This document shows, piece by piece, positions 44,167 through 53,789 of a DNA stretch of 64,000 bases (position 1 is its first letter; each line of letters opens with the position of its first letter). The notes beneath the pieces were generated by a model that was given only the letters and a program-made list of their open reading frames with translations, ran no database searches and had not been told where the DNA came from. The position numbers and the translations under genes were made by a program. Source of the DNA: Lentisphaerota bacterium (GTDB lineage Bacteria; Verrucomicrobiota; Lentisphaeria; Oligosphaerales; JABHEG01); NCBI GenBank assembly GCA_018676675.1, contig JABHEG010000385.1, positions 1-64,000 of the forward strand, written 5' to 3'.

Positions 44167-44931
44167 CTACAGGACCAGGAAGTCGCCCAGCCCCCAGACG
44201 GTGATCCGGGAACAGGCCCGAGCTTCGCGGCTGTCCTCAGGTCGGGCATAGCCCCATTCGGCAAAGTACAGGGACACTGCCGCAAGGTCGCGGCACGTGG
44301 TCACCCGGATCAAGGTGTCCAGACGATCTTCTACGAAATGGATACGAGAAGACCGAGCCCCATGCTCTGCCAGGAGCAACCGCAGCACCTCCTCCTTCTT
44401 CATCCCTCGGTCGAGACCATAGATGTGGTCCGATGGGAACGCCACTCCCACGGCATCCAGCAGTAGGGAAACGAAGCGCTCCTGCTTCGTTGTGACGATG
44501 TAAACGGGACCCTTCCTCATGCTCTCACGCAGAGCCTCGATCACACCGGGATAGAATCGGTGCAGCTCGAGCCACTCCTCTGGACAGGTCTCTATCCAGC
44601 GATCGCGTGTCCGCCCGAAGAGTCCAACCAGCTCTTCCCGAGTGAGTTCTTCCTCATCGATGATCGCCTGACAGCACTCACCAAACCTCGCTTTGATGTC
44701 GGTCGTCCCCACCCCGTCCGCAATCATCTTCATGAGCAGAATCGTCTGGAACCCCGTCTCAATGAGGGGGCGAAGCTCCACGAATCGGTCAATAAACGCC
44801 CTGGGGACATCCCCCTCCCATGCCTTCCAGAGACTACACCCCGCGCGCCAGGCTGAGGCACCGGTCTCCCTGGCGCTGTCACAAAGCACACCGTCGAAAT
44901 CGAGTGCTACGACATCCGTCATCTTGTCCAC
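44167..44931 (-). CDS. HAD-superfamily hydrolase
   Basis: 254 aa. Motif I VVALDFDGVLCDS with the nucleophile and acid/base Asp, motif II VYIVTTKQ, and motif III/IV KKEEVLRLLLAEHGARSSRIHFVEDRLDTL. A helical cap lies between motifs I and II. Phosphatase or phosphoglycolate phosphatase-like; the substrate cannot be assigned. GTG 44931 has GGGAG at seven bases; an in-frame ATG follows three codons later. It is divergent from purD, with about 170 bp between. Confidence 0.82.
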   Translation of the reverse strand: MDKMTDVVALDFDGVLCDSARETGASAWRAGCSLWKAWEGDVPRAFIDRFVELRPLIETGFQTILLMKMIADGVGTTDIKARFGECCQAIIDEEELTREELVGLFGRTRDRWIETCPEEWLELHRFYPGVIEALRESMRKGPVYIVTTKQERFVSLLLDAVGVAFPSDHIYGLDRGMKKEEVLRLLLAEHGARSSRIHFVEDRLDTLIRVTTCRDLAAVSLYFAEWGYARPEDSREARACSRITVWGLGDFLVL

Positions 44932-45102
44932 TCAGCGTCTCCCAAATTCGCACATCAGCACACAGAAACACGTACCTTACCACGAGACAGGCCGAAAGTC
45001 ACCGTCCACCCCCACGGGACAGCCGGGTCGGGTTGGAATGGTCACAGCCCGTGCTATTGTCCCGGTTGTTTCTTCTCCTGATAACAAGCTGAGGATGTGG
45101 CG

Positions 45103-46359
45103 ATGAAAGTACTGGTCATTGGTGGCGGGGGCCGCGAACACACGTTGGTGTGGAAACTTCAGCAAAGCCCCAAAGTAGATGAAGTCATCTGCGCCCCCGG
45201 GAATCCGGGAATGAGCGAAGCCAGAGCCTGCCCCATCACAGCCCCCGATGAGCTTGCGGAGTTCGCCGCCCGGGAGAACATCGCCCTGACCGTCGTCGGG
45301 CCGGAAGCCCCTCTCTGCGCGGGAATCGTTGACACGTTCCGTGCGAAAGGCCTGCGCATTTTCGGGCCGGATGCCGAGGGCGCCCAGCTTGAAGGCAGCA
45401 AGTCGTACGCCAAAGCCTTCATGGCTGCCCATGGTATCCCAACCGGTACAGCGAAGTCCTTCACCAATGAAGGGGACGCCTTGGACTACCTTTCCCGCCA
45501 ATCGATGCCAATCGTGGTTAAGGCGGACGGTCTAGCCGCGGGGAAAGGCGTAATCGTGGCCGAAACAGAAGCGATGGCCGTCGAGGCCGTTAAGTCCTGT
45601 TTTTCCGGCGTTTTTGGGGAAGCCGGTAGTACGGTCCTGATCGAGGAGTGCCTGATAGGCGAAGAGGCCTCGATCCTTGCTTTGACCGACGGCAAAGTCA
45701 TCGTCCCCTTGGCCTCGTCCCAGGATCACAAACGGGTAGGGGAAGGTGATACAGGCCCCAACACCGGTGGCATGGGGGCCTACTCCCCCGCCCCGGTCGT
45801 CACTGATGCACTGTGGAAAGTGATCAACGAACAGGTGCTGGACCGCTTTCTGAAGGGCTGCCAGGCGGATGGCCTCGACTTCCGTGGTGTGATCTATGCC
45901 GGAGTGATGGTCACCGAAGACGGTCCGAAGGTGTTAGAGTTCAATGTGCGATTCGGCGACCCCGAGACACAGGCCATCCTCCCTCGCCTTGAAAGCGACC
46001 TCTTCGATGCCATGGTTGCCACCGTGGACGGCACACTGGAGCAGACTGAGCTGACATGGGCCGATGACCCCGCCGTGTGCGTTGTCGTTGCCTCCGGTGG
46101 ATACCCGGGACCCTACGCGAAAGGACACGTCATCGAAGGTATTGGCGACGCGGAAGCCCTGGGGGCAACCGTTTTCCATGCTGGGACGAGCACGGACGAA
46201 GACGGCAACACCATCACCGCAGGGGGACGCGTTCTCGGCGTAACCTGCCGCGGGGAGACAATCCGTGATGCCATCGAGCGGGTCTATGCCGCTGTCGAGA
46301 GCATATCCTGGAGAGATTCCTTCTTCCGCAGAGATATTGCTCACAGGGCACTGGACTGA
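45103..46359 (+). CDS. purD: Phosphoribosylamine-glycine ligase (GAR synthetase)
   Basis: 418 aa ATP-grasp enzyme of purine synthesis, joining glycine to phosphoribosylamine. The N-terminus MKVLVIGGGGREHTLVWKL, PEAPLCAGIVDTFRAKGLRIFGP, GKGVIVAETEAMAVEAV, SSQDHKRVGEGDTGPNTGGMGAYSPAP and VLEFNVRFGDPETQAIL are family hallmarks. ATG 45103 has GAGG at eight bases; a GTG lies two codons earlier. Other pur genes are not adjacent, so it stands as a single-gene unit. Confidence 0.97.
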   Translation: MKVLVIGGGGREHTLVWKLQQSPKVDEVICAPGNPGMSEARACPITAPDELAEFAARENIALTVVGPEAPLCAGIVDTFRAKGLRIFGPDAEGAQLEGSKSYAKAFMAAHGIPTGTAKSFTNEGDALDYLSRQSMPIVVKADGLAAGKGVIVAETEAMAVEAVKSCFSGVFGEAGSTVLIEECLIGEEASILALTDGKVIVPLASSQDHKRVGEGDTGPNTGGMGAYSPAPVVTDALWKVINEQVLDRFLKGCQADGLDFRGVIYAGVMVTEDGPKVLEFNVRFGDPETQAILPRLESDLFDAMVATVDGTLEQTELTWADDPAVCVVVASGGYPGPYAKGHVIEGIGDAEALGATVFHAGTSTDEDGNTITAGGRVLGVTCRGETIRDAIERVYAAVESISWRDSFFRRDIAHRALD

Positions 46360-46477
46360 ACTCCGGGACCTCTGAGCAAACGACCGCCCTGCCTGTAGAC
46401 GCCCTTTTCTCTCGCCGAAGACCTCTTGTTCGGAAGACCCGCCCTGTGCGGTTCCCGGCCCAACCAGAACGTACTGG

Positions 46478-46506
46478 TTGCGTTTTGCCGAAGACACGTC
46501 TATAAG
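46478..46506 (+). promoter_or_regulatory. Candidate promoter for the FHA-domain gene
   Basis: TTGCGT at 46478-46483, a 17-bp spacer and TATAAG at 46501-46506, followed by an AT-rich discriminator, about 80 bp before the start codon. Confidence 0.45.
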
Positions 46507-46596
46507 TATATAGTTTGTAGAGGTTCCGTCGTGTTCTCCGCCCGAGCTCGAACTCGCGGGTGGGGTGGCAAGCTGGCAATCACTGGGACCACGCTC

Positions 46597-47061
46597 ATGT
46601 CTAAACTGATCTGTCTCGCCGGGAACAACAAGGAAGACGAATTCCTGCTGAGCGAGGGGACAACGATTATGGGGAGAGCGGCAGAGTGCACGATTGTCTT
46701 GTTCGACAAGAAGTGCTCGCGAGAACACTGCCAAGTCTTCAAAAAAGGCAACTACTACGCCATCGAGGACTTGGAGAGCCGACACGGGACGAAGCTGAAC
46801 GGGAAGCCCATCAAGAAGCGCCAAAGCCTAAAGATGGGAGACAAAATCCACTTGGGGCAGACCACGCTGGTGCTCAGCGACAGAGCAGTGGGAAATCTCA
46901 TCACACAGACGGCCTCCGACGCAGCAGCGGACCTGACCGGAAAGGACTTCGGGAAGCTGATGGCCAGCGCTGAAGCCGACGTCGCGATACGTATGCGTGA
47001 CAGTGACGCGAAACGCGCTGGATTGAAGGGGCTGTTCGGGTCCCTCTTCAAACGCAAGTAG
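46597..47061 (+). CDS. FHA-domain protein
   Basis: 154 aa. One forkhead-associated domain (residues about 5-95): IMGRAAECTIVL, KKCSREHCQVF, YYAIEDLESRHGTKLNGK, supplying the phosphothreonine-binding Gly-Arg, Ser-Arg-x-His and Asn residues. A charged C-terminal tail ends GLFGSLFKRK. Likely binds proteins phosphorylated by Hanks kinases such as the receiver-kinase at 14627-15850, though they are not adjacent. ATG 46597 starts at the domain; the Shine-Dalgarno is weak. Confidence 0.85.
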   Translation: MSKLICLAGNNKEDEFLLSEGTTIMGRAAECTIVLFDKKCSREHCQVFKKGNYYAIEDLESRHGTKLNGKPIKKRQSLKMGDKIHLGQTTLVLSDRAVGNLITQTASDAAADLTGKDFGKLMASAEADVAIRMRDSDAKRAGLKGLFGSLFKRK

Positions 47062-47168
47062 GCGGCTTCCCACTACTGCCACTCCGGATCATCCCCTGCC
47101 CCCTCCTGACGTGTCCGCTCTTCTCCTGGCTTGGCTCAGGCAGCTTGAAGCGGACGTCTTCAGAGCCT

Positions 47169-50100
47169 TCAGGACCCGGTCTGCCACTCCTCCTCCAACA
47201 CGGTGCCGGACTCGTCTTCAAGGCGCTTGTAGAAAGCCCGCAGGCGCTCCCCTTCCTTGGTGCGCTGAACCTTACCCTCGAAACGCCCTTTGCCGTCTTC
47301 GAACTCCTCGTCGGTCGCGGGGACCCGGGCCGACACGAGTACAAGAGTGGCACCTGTGCGCCCTTCCAGAACATCGAGAAGCGCGCCGACACTATGCTCA
47401 GAGACCTCCGCGGCGACCTCGTCGCGATTGGGCACGCCGGTGGGCGGGCGCGACGTCGTGAACTCATCCGATTCCTTGAACTCGTAGCCAGCCAGCGCGT
47501 CAGTAGCCGATACGCCTTCCGCCAGTTTGCTGGCAATCTCTGCGTGAATACGTCTGCCTTCCTCAGCCGCCGCCTGCAACGCTTGCTCCCGAGTAACGTG
47601 GCGCTCAACCCGTTTGGGCAGGCCTGGTTCCACATCAAAGGAAGGAAGATAGGCCGTCTTGGAGTCCAGCCAGCAGGCAACGTAAAAGTCCTCTTTCCCT
47701 TTGATCGTCTCGGAGAGGGGATCGGTCTCGTCAAGCCCATAGGTGTCGCGGCTGAGCGAACTCTCGAAGCCGAACGGGGGGATTGATCCGCGCCCACGGT
47801 GCCAATTCGTGTCCTTAGTGCTCAGCCCCGCAGCCACGGCGGCGGCCTGGAAGACGGCCGATGGGTTGGCGTCTGGGCCGGCTCCATCCAAAGCCTTGTA
47901 GGCCGCTTCCGAGAACTCATAGGCCGCGTCTTCCGCCAAGCGGGAGCTCTCCTTGTCAAGGAGCTCCGCGCGAATCTCGCCGCTGACCTCCTCGACAGTT
48001 CGCCCGTTGCGGCGTCCATCGAGGCGGAACAGATAGAAGGCTGTGCCTGTCTCAACAACCGAACCGACCTCCCCCACATCCAATCCGAAGACTGCTGCAG
48101 TGATGTCGACCGCCTTGTCGCCACGACCAAAGAACCCCATATCCCCCCCTTTGCTCTTGGTCGAGTAGTCTTCGGAATCACTTCGGGCAACCGCTCCGAA
48201 GTCTTCACCGCCCTGTATCCGGGCAAGAAGCGCCTCTGCTCGGGCACGTTTCGTGCTCTTTACCTCGTCGCTTGCATCATAGGGAACGCGAACCGTGATC
48301 TGGCTTGCGCGCACCTCTTCACGGTCATACTTGGTCAAGTTCTCGTCATAGTGAGCCTTGATGCCTTCATCGGTAACGGATGCCAGCTTGCGGAAAGCCG
48401 TCGGCGCAAAGGTAACAACTCGAGCCTTCTTCTGCGTGGGCACGAAGTAGGGACGCAGATAGTCGTCGATGCAGCGTTCATACTCTTTGATGCGCTGCGC
48501 GCGCTCTTCATCCGTAAGCTCCTCAATTCCACGGACCTGCTCCTCATGCTCCTGCTTGAGGTCTTCCGGGGTTTCTCCGGCCGTGACCTGCTCGCGGTAG
48601 GCCTCGACTTTTTCCGTATAGAATGCCCGGGACTCTTCTGTGCGCATCTGCTCACGGACCTTCGTCGCCAGTCCACTGTCCTGGGCAAACGTGGGGACGT
48701 GTGGGGCAACTGTTTCCACCAAGCACGCAACAAACGTGCTGCGCTTCCCCGCGACAGCGCCTGTAACAGCACTCTTGGACGAGAGGGCAAAGACAGCTTC
48801 CGAAAGCGCAGGCTCGGGTCCCAAGGGAACGATCGGACCCGAGGCCCCGAACAGTTCAGTCTCCTTCAGTGGCACTTTCTGATCGTCGGCAACCTGCTTG
48901 AAGACCGCAACACTCGCCTCGATAGTGCCGTCTTTGGGCAGCTTGGCCTTAACAGCTTCCGTGAATGCCTTGACGGCCTCAGCCGAAAGCTCCTTGGCCT
49001 TCTCAGAAGTCAGCCTGTTCTTGATCTCGGACTTGACCACAGCAAACGGCCGGCCATCGCGGCGGCCATTCTCCTGGATGATGTGGAGGCCGGTTGACGA
49101 CTCAATAATCCCAGAAGTCGCGCCTTTCCCAAGCGCGAAAGCGGCATCTTCGAGCACTTTCTCCTTCTGTCCCCGCCGCCAGAAGCCGGCGTCCCCGCCG
49201 CGTCGCTTGCTCAGGGGATCCTGGGATTTCTGCCGCGCAATAGTCGCGAAATTCGCACCACCCTTGAGTTCGGCAAGTATCCCCGCCATTTCTTCATGCT
49301 TAGCCTTCTTCTGTTCCGCGGTCGCTCTTGCCGGAACGCGCAGAACGATCTCCCGAACTTTCACCTCCGGCTGCTTGTACACATCCGCATGTGAATCGTA
49401 GTAAGACTTCATGTCCTCTTCAGACAATTTGACCTGCGTGCGGTACCTCGAAGGGGAGAAGGATGCAACAGCGGCTTTCCGCTGGGCGGGGACAAGATAG
49501 CGAACGAGAAAGGCGTCAATCGCCCTTTCTGTCGCGGCCTTGAGTTCAGCTTTCTCATCATCACTCTTGTCCGTGAGAGCGTCGATCTCTTTGGCTTCCG
49601 CATCCTTGATTGCCGCAACGTCGTCCCCGGCTGCAATCGCTTTCCGGTAGTCCGCCACTCGTTCCTCGAAGTACGCTTCCGCCTTCCCATTGAGAATTCG
49701 GTCGCGAATATCTTTCCGGACCCAGTCGGTGAGCTCGGTGGGTGTCTCTGCCGGAAGCTCTTCGAGCAGAGATGCAACGTAGTAGTCGCCGCCGTCGTAG
49801 ATGGCGTTCGTGGTGAAGGGGGCTTCGGGTGTCAACGCGTAGCCTTCCTGCCGCAGACGTACTGAGGGGCCAATGTCCGGAATCTCCTTGCTGTCGCCGT
49901 GGAAGCGACCGCTGTCCTTTACCGACACGCCCAGCTTCTTGCAGACGGTAGAGAACACGGCCGCAGGGGCTTGTTCGCCGGACTTGCCGAGCTGGGCTGC
50001 CAGATCACTGCAGAGCTTCCGCGACTTCTCGGTCGCCTGGCGCCGTCCTTTGTTCCGCCGTAACTGCTGGACGATCTCGTCCTGAACATCCGCGAAGGTC

Positions 50101-50948
50101 CTTTTCTTCGGATCATAGAGATGCTTCCGAGCTCGCTCGAACTGCTGGCGGGCTTCTTTCTCGGTCACGACTTCCTTCTGGGCAAAGGCATCCGCAGCGA
50201 ACACGGCAACGCGGATCCGCTTCTCGACCGGTAGCTTGAGCTCAGCCTTGTTCTTCTCGTAGTAGGCTTCGACATCCGCCTCAAGCACCCCCGTCGCCAC
50301 ATCCTCGCGGAAGTCGTTCAACGTGAACTCGCGGTACTGCACTTTGAACTTCTCGTTCTCACGCTTGAAGGCGTCCTTGACCTCGTTGGGGGAAACGAAC
50401 ACAGCAGCGCGGACCTGGTCCTCAAGCCGATCAATGGCGAGATTCTCACGGACAATCTGATCAAACCGGCGCCCGTCAATCTCCCGGCGCCTGAGGATGT
50501 TCTCGTTGAACTCGTTGAACTTCTCCCGGTCAAATGTCCCTTGCGCCCCCTGGAAGACACGTGCATCCCGGACCGCCTCGGCGACCTCTTTGTCTGCCAC
50601 GGCCAGCAGGCCCCGAGTCTCTGCCTCACGAAGCGCGCGGATGCGTTTCAGCGTTTCGTTGATGAGGAAACCAAACATCCGCCGATCGTTGCTTTGGCTC
50701 GGCAGCTGCCCCCAACGCAGGTAAATGGAGATGTCGGCCGCATAGAGGTACTCGAAGAACTCTTCCCGTTCCAGTTTCCGGCCATAGATTTCACCGACGA
50801 GAGTCTTGTCGTTCCGCCCGTCCCCGCCTCCGCCTCGACTCCCGGGCGTCACAAAGAGAACCATCGAGCCCGCGATGAGTGCTGTGAGAAGGACGAGAAG
50901 CCATTTTCCATGGCGGGCAAAAATGCGGTTGAAATGTGAAATGAGCAT
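47169..50948 (-). CDS. Giant PpiD/SurA-like peptidylprolyl isomerase with repeated units
   Basis: 1259 aa, about twice a normal PpiD (620 aa). Short cytoplasmic N-terminus, one membrane anchor (about 16-34, WLLVLLTALIAGSMVLFV), then a SurA_N-like region with EIYGRKLEREEFFEYL. The remainder contains similar units. Parvulin domain A is at about 523-610 (IVLRVPARATAEQKKAKHEE, GGDAGFWRRGQKEKV). Parvulin domain B is at about 873-955 (ITVRVPYDASDEVKSTKRAR, GGDMGFFGRGDKAVD). The linker before each (AEAYFEERVADYRK and SRAFYTEKVEAYRE) recurs 348 residues apart. Anchored extracytoplasmic foldase for secreted or outer-membrane proteins. ATG 50948 is preceded by a weak AAGG. Confidence 0.85.
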   Translation of the reverse strand: MLISHFNRIFARHGKWLLVLLTALIAGSMVLFVTPGSRGGGGDGRNDKTLVGEIYGRKLEREEFFEYLYAADISIYLRWGQLPSQSNDRRMFGFLINETLKRIRALREAETRGLLAVADKEVAEAVRDARVFQGAQGTFDREKFNEFNENILRRREIDGRRFDQIVRENLAIDRLEDQVRAAVFVSPNEVKDAFKRENEKFKVQYREFTLNDFREDVATGVLEADVEAYYEKNKAELKLPVEKRIRVAVFAADAFAQKEVVTEKEARQQFERARKHLYDPKKRTFADVQDEIVQQLRRNKGRRQATEKSRKLCSDLAAQLGKSGEQAPAAVFSTVCKKLGVSVKDSGRFHGDSKEIPDIGPSVRLRQEGYALTPEAPFTTNAIYDGGDYYVASLLEELPAETPTELTDWVRKDIRDRILNGKAEAYFEERVADYRKAIAAGDDVAAIKDAEAKEIDALTDKSDDEKAELKAATERAIDAFLVRYLVPAQRKAAVASFSPSRYRTQVKLSEEDMKSYYDSHADVYKQPEVKVREIVLRVPARATAEQKKAKHEEMAGILAELKGGANFATIARQKSQDPLSKRRGGDAGFWRRGQKEKVLEDAAFALGKGATSGIIESSTGLHIIQENGRRDGRPFAVVKSEIKNRLTSEKAKELSAEAVKAFTEAVKAKLPKDGTIEASVAVFKQVADDQKVPLKETELFGASGPIVPLGPEPALSEAVFALSSKSAVTGAVAGKRSTFVACLVETVAPHVPTFAQDSGLATKVREQMRTEESRAFYTEKVEAYREQVTAGETPEDLKQEHEEQVRGIEELTDEERAQRIKEYERCIDDYLRPYFVPTQKKARVVTFAPTAFRKLASVTDEGIKAHYDENLTKYDREEVRASQITVRVPYDASDEVKSTKRARAEALLARIQGGEDFGAVARSDSEDYSTKSKGGDMGFFGRGDKAVDITAAVFGLDVGEVGSVVETGTAFYLFRLDGRRNGRTVEEVSGEIRAELLDKESSRLAEDAAYEFSEAAYKALDGAGPDANPSAVFQAAAVAAGLSTKDTNWHRGRGSIPPFGFESSLSRDTYGLDETDPLSETIKGKEDFYVACWLDSKTAYLPSFDVEPGLPKRVERHVTREQALQAAAEEGRRIHAEIASKLAEGVSATDALAGYEFKESDEFTTSRPPTGVPNRDEVAAEVSEHSVGALLDVLEGRTGATLVLVSARVPATDEEFEDGKGRFEGKVQRTKEGERLRAFYKRLEDESGTVLEEEWQTGS

Positions 50949-51061
50949 GGTACTCGAGCCTTGTTATGGTTCAGGAACCCGTAGGGAAACAGTAAAAACA
51001 GATAACATAAGTGGCATGTGGGGATTGACAAGACGCCAGTGGCCCCCGGGTGAAGACGGGC

Positions 51062-52285
51062 TCAGCCTTCGGAAGCGGGCTGGCCCGGAAGGTCTCGTTC
51101 CTCGACAGACGACATCGGGGCCACATAGCGCACGACGGCAGGAATGCCCAGTCTCGTCCGGAACTCCGAGCGAATCTGCTCACGAAGGTCCGCAAGCAGC
51201 CGCATTTGGTCACCGAAAAGACGTTGAGACATCTCGATGGAGATGGCCACTTCCTTGTCACTTATCTCTAAGCTGAAGGGCTGTCCCGCCGCTTCTGTCT
51301 TGTCGAGGACATCAGCAACCTGACCTTCGTAGAGCGGCATCTCGCGAACGCGCAATTGACCATCGAGGCGATCGCCCGGCGTTACCATCGCCCCAGTCCG
51401 GCCGCACGAGCACTTCCCACGCTGTAGCGAACAGGCAACCTGAGTCCGGTAGCGAAGGAGTGGCATTGCTTCGCGAGATAGCGTTGTCACAACGAGCTCG
51501 CCCTCGTGGATCTCCACCAGGAACTGGTCCTCGTTCACGTGGAACCGTCCATGTTCGCACTCGACGCAGAATCCAGGATTGGTGATCTCAGGGATGCCGA
51601 AACAGCACTGAACACGGGCGAAAAGCCCGGTCTCAAGGTCTTCGCGCAGGCCGGCGGGAACAGGCCGAGTCAAGATCACTGAGCGCAAATGGAGAGACTG
51701 GGCGTCCGTTTTGGTTGCATGCAGCAAGTCCACCAACTCAGCCGCGTTAGTCGGCGTGGTGATCAGGACCGTCGTGCGATAGCTTCCCAGGACCTGGAGT
51801 TGGTACTCAATGTGAGAGGTATCCTCCGGGATAACTGATGCCTCGATCAGCTCTGCCCCGAGCATAAATCCAAGAGAGTGGGCAAGGAACCCATCCCCAA
51901 AACCGATCTGCAGGACGTCGTTGGAGGTCACCCCCGCCGCGACCAGTTGACGAGCCGTCAATCTCCCCCACTGGATCAGGTCATTGTTCGTATACCCGCA
52001 GACAAGCTGCTTGCCTCCGGGGCCGACGTTGGAGTGCAGACGGATCACCTCCCGAAGCGGAAGCGCGAACATGCCGTAGGGAAATGCGGACACGAGGTCG
52101 TCGGGCGTCGTGAACGGGAGGCGGCTCACATCAGACAGGGAGTCGATCTGCGTGTCGCCAACGATATCCGCATACCGGCGCACGTTCCGACGCAGCCGGG
52201 CCAGGAGCGCCTGCAACCGTTCCAGCTGAACCTGCTCGACGAGATCCGGCCGCATTGTCTCATTCCTGCGGTCGAAGATGGTCAT
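51062..52285 (-). CDS. Phenylacetate-CoA ligase-like (PaaK family) adenylate-forming enzyme
   Basis: 407 aa. Begins with the PaaK-like LLARLRRNVRRYADIVGD and LPFTTPDDLVSAFPYGMFALPL blocks. QLVCGYTNNDLIQWGRLTARQLVAAG and FGDGFLAHSLGFMLGAELIEAS follow, then the adenylation core LLRYRTQVACSL and GDRLDGQLRVREMPLYEGQV. It activates aryl or related carboxylates as CoA thioesters, although the usual SSGTTG phosphate loop is altered (SNVGPGGKQ). ATG 52285 overlaps the livF stop as ATGA, with GGAGG at seven bases. Last gene of the liv operon, which suggests handling of amino-acid-derived aryl acids. Confidence 0.83.
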   Translation of the reverse strand: MTIFDRRNETMRPDLVEQVQLERLQALLARLRRNVRRYADIVGDTQIDSLSDVSRLPFTTPDDLVSAFPYGMFALPLREVIRLHSNVGPGGKQLVCGYTNNDLIQWGRLTARQLVAAGVTSNDVLQIGFGDGFLAHSLGFMLGAELIEASVIPEDTSHIEYQLQVLGSYRTTVLITTPTNAAELVDLLHATKTDAQSLHLRSVILTRPVPAGLREDLETGLFARVQCCFGIPEITNPGFCVECEHGRFHVNEDQFLVEIHEGELVVTTLSREAMPLLRYRTQVACSLQRGKCSCGRTGAMVTPGDRLDGQLRVREMPLYEGQVADVLDKTEAAGQPFSLEISDKEVAISIEMSQRLFGDQMRLLADLREQIRSEFRTRLGIPAVVRYVAPMSSVEERDLPGQPASEG

Positions 52286-52998
52286 TCCCAGACCTCCTTG
52301 TATCCTTTCCCAAGGTACGCACGCTTGACCTCGGGATTTCTGGAAAGGTCCGCACAGTCCCCTTCCAGCGTTATTTCACCAGTATCCAGTACATACCCGC
52401 GGTCAGCAATCCCAAGAGCCGCCACCGCATTCTGCTCGACCAGAAACACGGTAACGCCCTGTTCACGCAGGCTCTCAACGATCTCGAACACAGCCTGCAC
52501 GATCAGCGGAGCCAACCCCATGGAAGGCTCATCAAGCAACAGCAAGCGGGGTCGAGCGACGAGGGCCCGTGCGATCGCCAGCATCTGCTGTTCGCCTCCG
52601 GAGAGTGTTCCGGCCACCTGTCGCTCGCGGTCGCGCAGCCGGGGAAAGTGCTCGAGGACCTCCTCAATAGCTACCGCACGGTCAGGATTCCGATAGCCGC
52701 CGATCAGGAGATTGTCCCAGACCGTCATATCAGCAAAAATCTGTCGGCCTTCCGGGACGAGGACAACACCGTGAGAAATTCCTCGCCAGACAGGTGTGCC
52801 GGTGCTGTCTCGGCCATCGAGCGTGACACTTCCCTGCCAAGGAGGCAACAAGCCGACAATGGCCTGCAACAAGGAGGTCTTTCCCGCTCCGTTCGCGCCG
52901 ATGAGCGTCACGATTTCGCCCCGGGCGACATGGAGGCTGACACCCTTCACTACCTCCAATCCGCCATAACCGCAACGCAGATTCCTAATCCGTAACAC
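52282..52998 (-). CDS. livF: Branched-chain amino acid ABC transporter ATP-binding protein LivF
   Basis: 238 aa. Walker A GANGAGKTS, Q-loop VPEGRQIFADMTVWDNL, signature LSGGEQQMLAIARAL, Walker B LLLLDEPSMGL and switch LVEQNAVAAL are LivF-specific in style. GTG 52998 has GAGGAG at nine bases and overlaps the livG end by 14 bp. The frame is open further, but that sequence lies within livG. It overlaps the PaaK-like gene by four bases. Confidence 0.95.
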   Translation of the reverse strand: MLRIRNLRCGYGGLEVVKGVSLHVARGEIVTLIGANGAGKTSLLQAIVGLLPPWQGSVTLDGRDSTGTPVWRGISHGVVLVPEGRQIFADMTVWDNLLIGGYRNPDRAVAIEEVLEHFPRLRDRERQVAGTLSGGEQQMLAIARALVARPRLLLLDEPSMGLAPLIVQAVFEIVESLREQGVTVFLVEQNAVAALGIADRGYVLDTGEITLEGDCADLSRNPEVKRAYLGKGYKEVWE

Positions 52999-53761
52999 TG
53001 TCGAAATCTCCTCCCAGATAGATCGATATGACCTCCGGATCACTGCGGATCTCGGTAGGGGGACCTTCGGCGACAGGCTTCCCGAAGTTCAGGACAAAAA
53101 TGCTGTCAGAGATGTCCATAACCAGAGACATGTCATGTTCGACAAGCAGAATGGCGATACCCCTGTCACGAATCTGGCAGATGATCTGTCCCAGATCGTC
53201 AGTCTCTTTGGTGTTCAGGCCGCTGGCCGGTTCGTCCAGCAGGAGGAGCTTAGCCTCGGTCGCCAGGGCTCGAGCCAGCTCAACCAGCCGCCGTTGTCCG
53301 AAGGGCAGTTCGGCCACCGGCCAATCCCGCCTGTCGGCCAGTCCTACCGCCGCGAGATACTCCAGCGACTTCTCCCGGGCCTGCCGTTCATCACGGCGAT
53401 GGCGTGGGAGGCGCAACGCCGACGAGATGATTCCAGCCCGAGTGCGACAGTGGCACCCCACCATCACGTTCTCAAGCACACTCATGTGAGCAAAAAGACT
53501 GAGATTCTGAAACGTTCGTGAAATACCTCGCTGCCCAATCTCATAGGGCTGCAGACCGGTGATGGGGGATCCCTCAAGGAGGACGTCTCCCGTGTCGCTC
53601 CGGAGAATACCGGAAACCACGTTAAACAGAGTCGTCTTACCTGCTCCGTTTGGGCCGATGACGGCCTTTATCTGATCAGGAAACACCGAAAACGTCACGG
53701 AATCGAGAGCAACCAGGCCACCGAACGCGTGGCACACATTTTGGATATCGAGAAGGGCCAT
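52985..53761 (-). CDS. livG: Branched-chain amino acid ABC transporter ATP-binding protein LivG
   Basis: 258 aa. Walker A GPNGAGKTTLFN, RTFQNLSLFAHMSVLENVMVG, the signature ELPFGQRRLVELARAL, Walker B LLLLDEPASGLN and LLVEHDMSLVMDISDSI are typical LivG. The signature has FGQRR in place of SGGQ, as is usual in LivG. ATG 53761 has GGAG at six bases. The upstream open frame encodes the livM end in another frame and is excluded. Confidence 0.95.
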   Translation of the reverse strand: MALLDIQNVCHAFGGLVALDSVTFSVFPDQIKAVIGPNGAGKTTLFNVVSGILRSDTGDVLLEGSPITGLQPYEIGQRGISRTFQNLSLFAHMSVLENVMVGCHCRTRAGIISSALRLPRHRRDERQAREKSLEYLAAVGLADRRDWPVAELPFGQRRLVELARALATEAKLLLLDEPASGLNTKETDDLGQIICQIRDRGIAILLVEHDMSLVMDISDSIFVLNFGKPVAEGPPTEIRSDPEVISIYLGGDFDSVTD

Positions 53762-53789
53762 ACCAATCTCCGAAGCAGCCTCCATCACG

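Noticed and set aside
43000..44466. Plus-strand frame of 488 codons over pdxS
   Set aside because: Mirror of pdxS and parts of its neighbours; pdxS is near-invariant on the other strand.
47799..49097. Plus-strand frame of 432 codons within the foldase gene
   Set aside because: Antisense of the parvulin repeats with no domain of its own.
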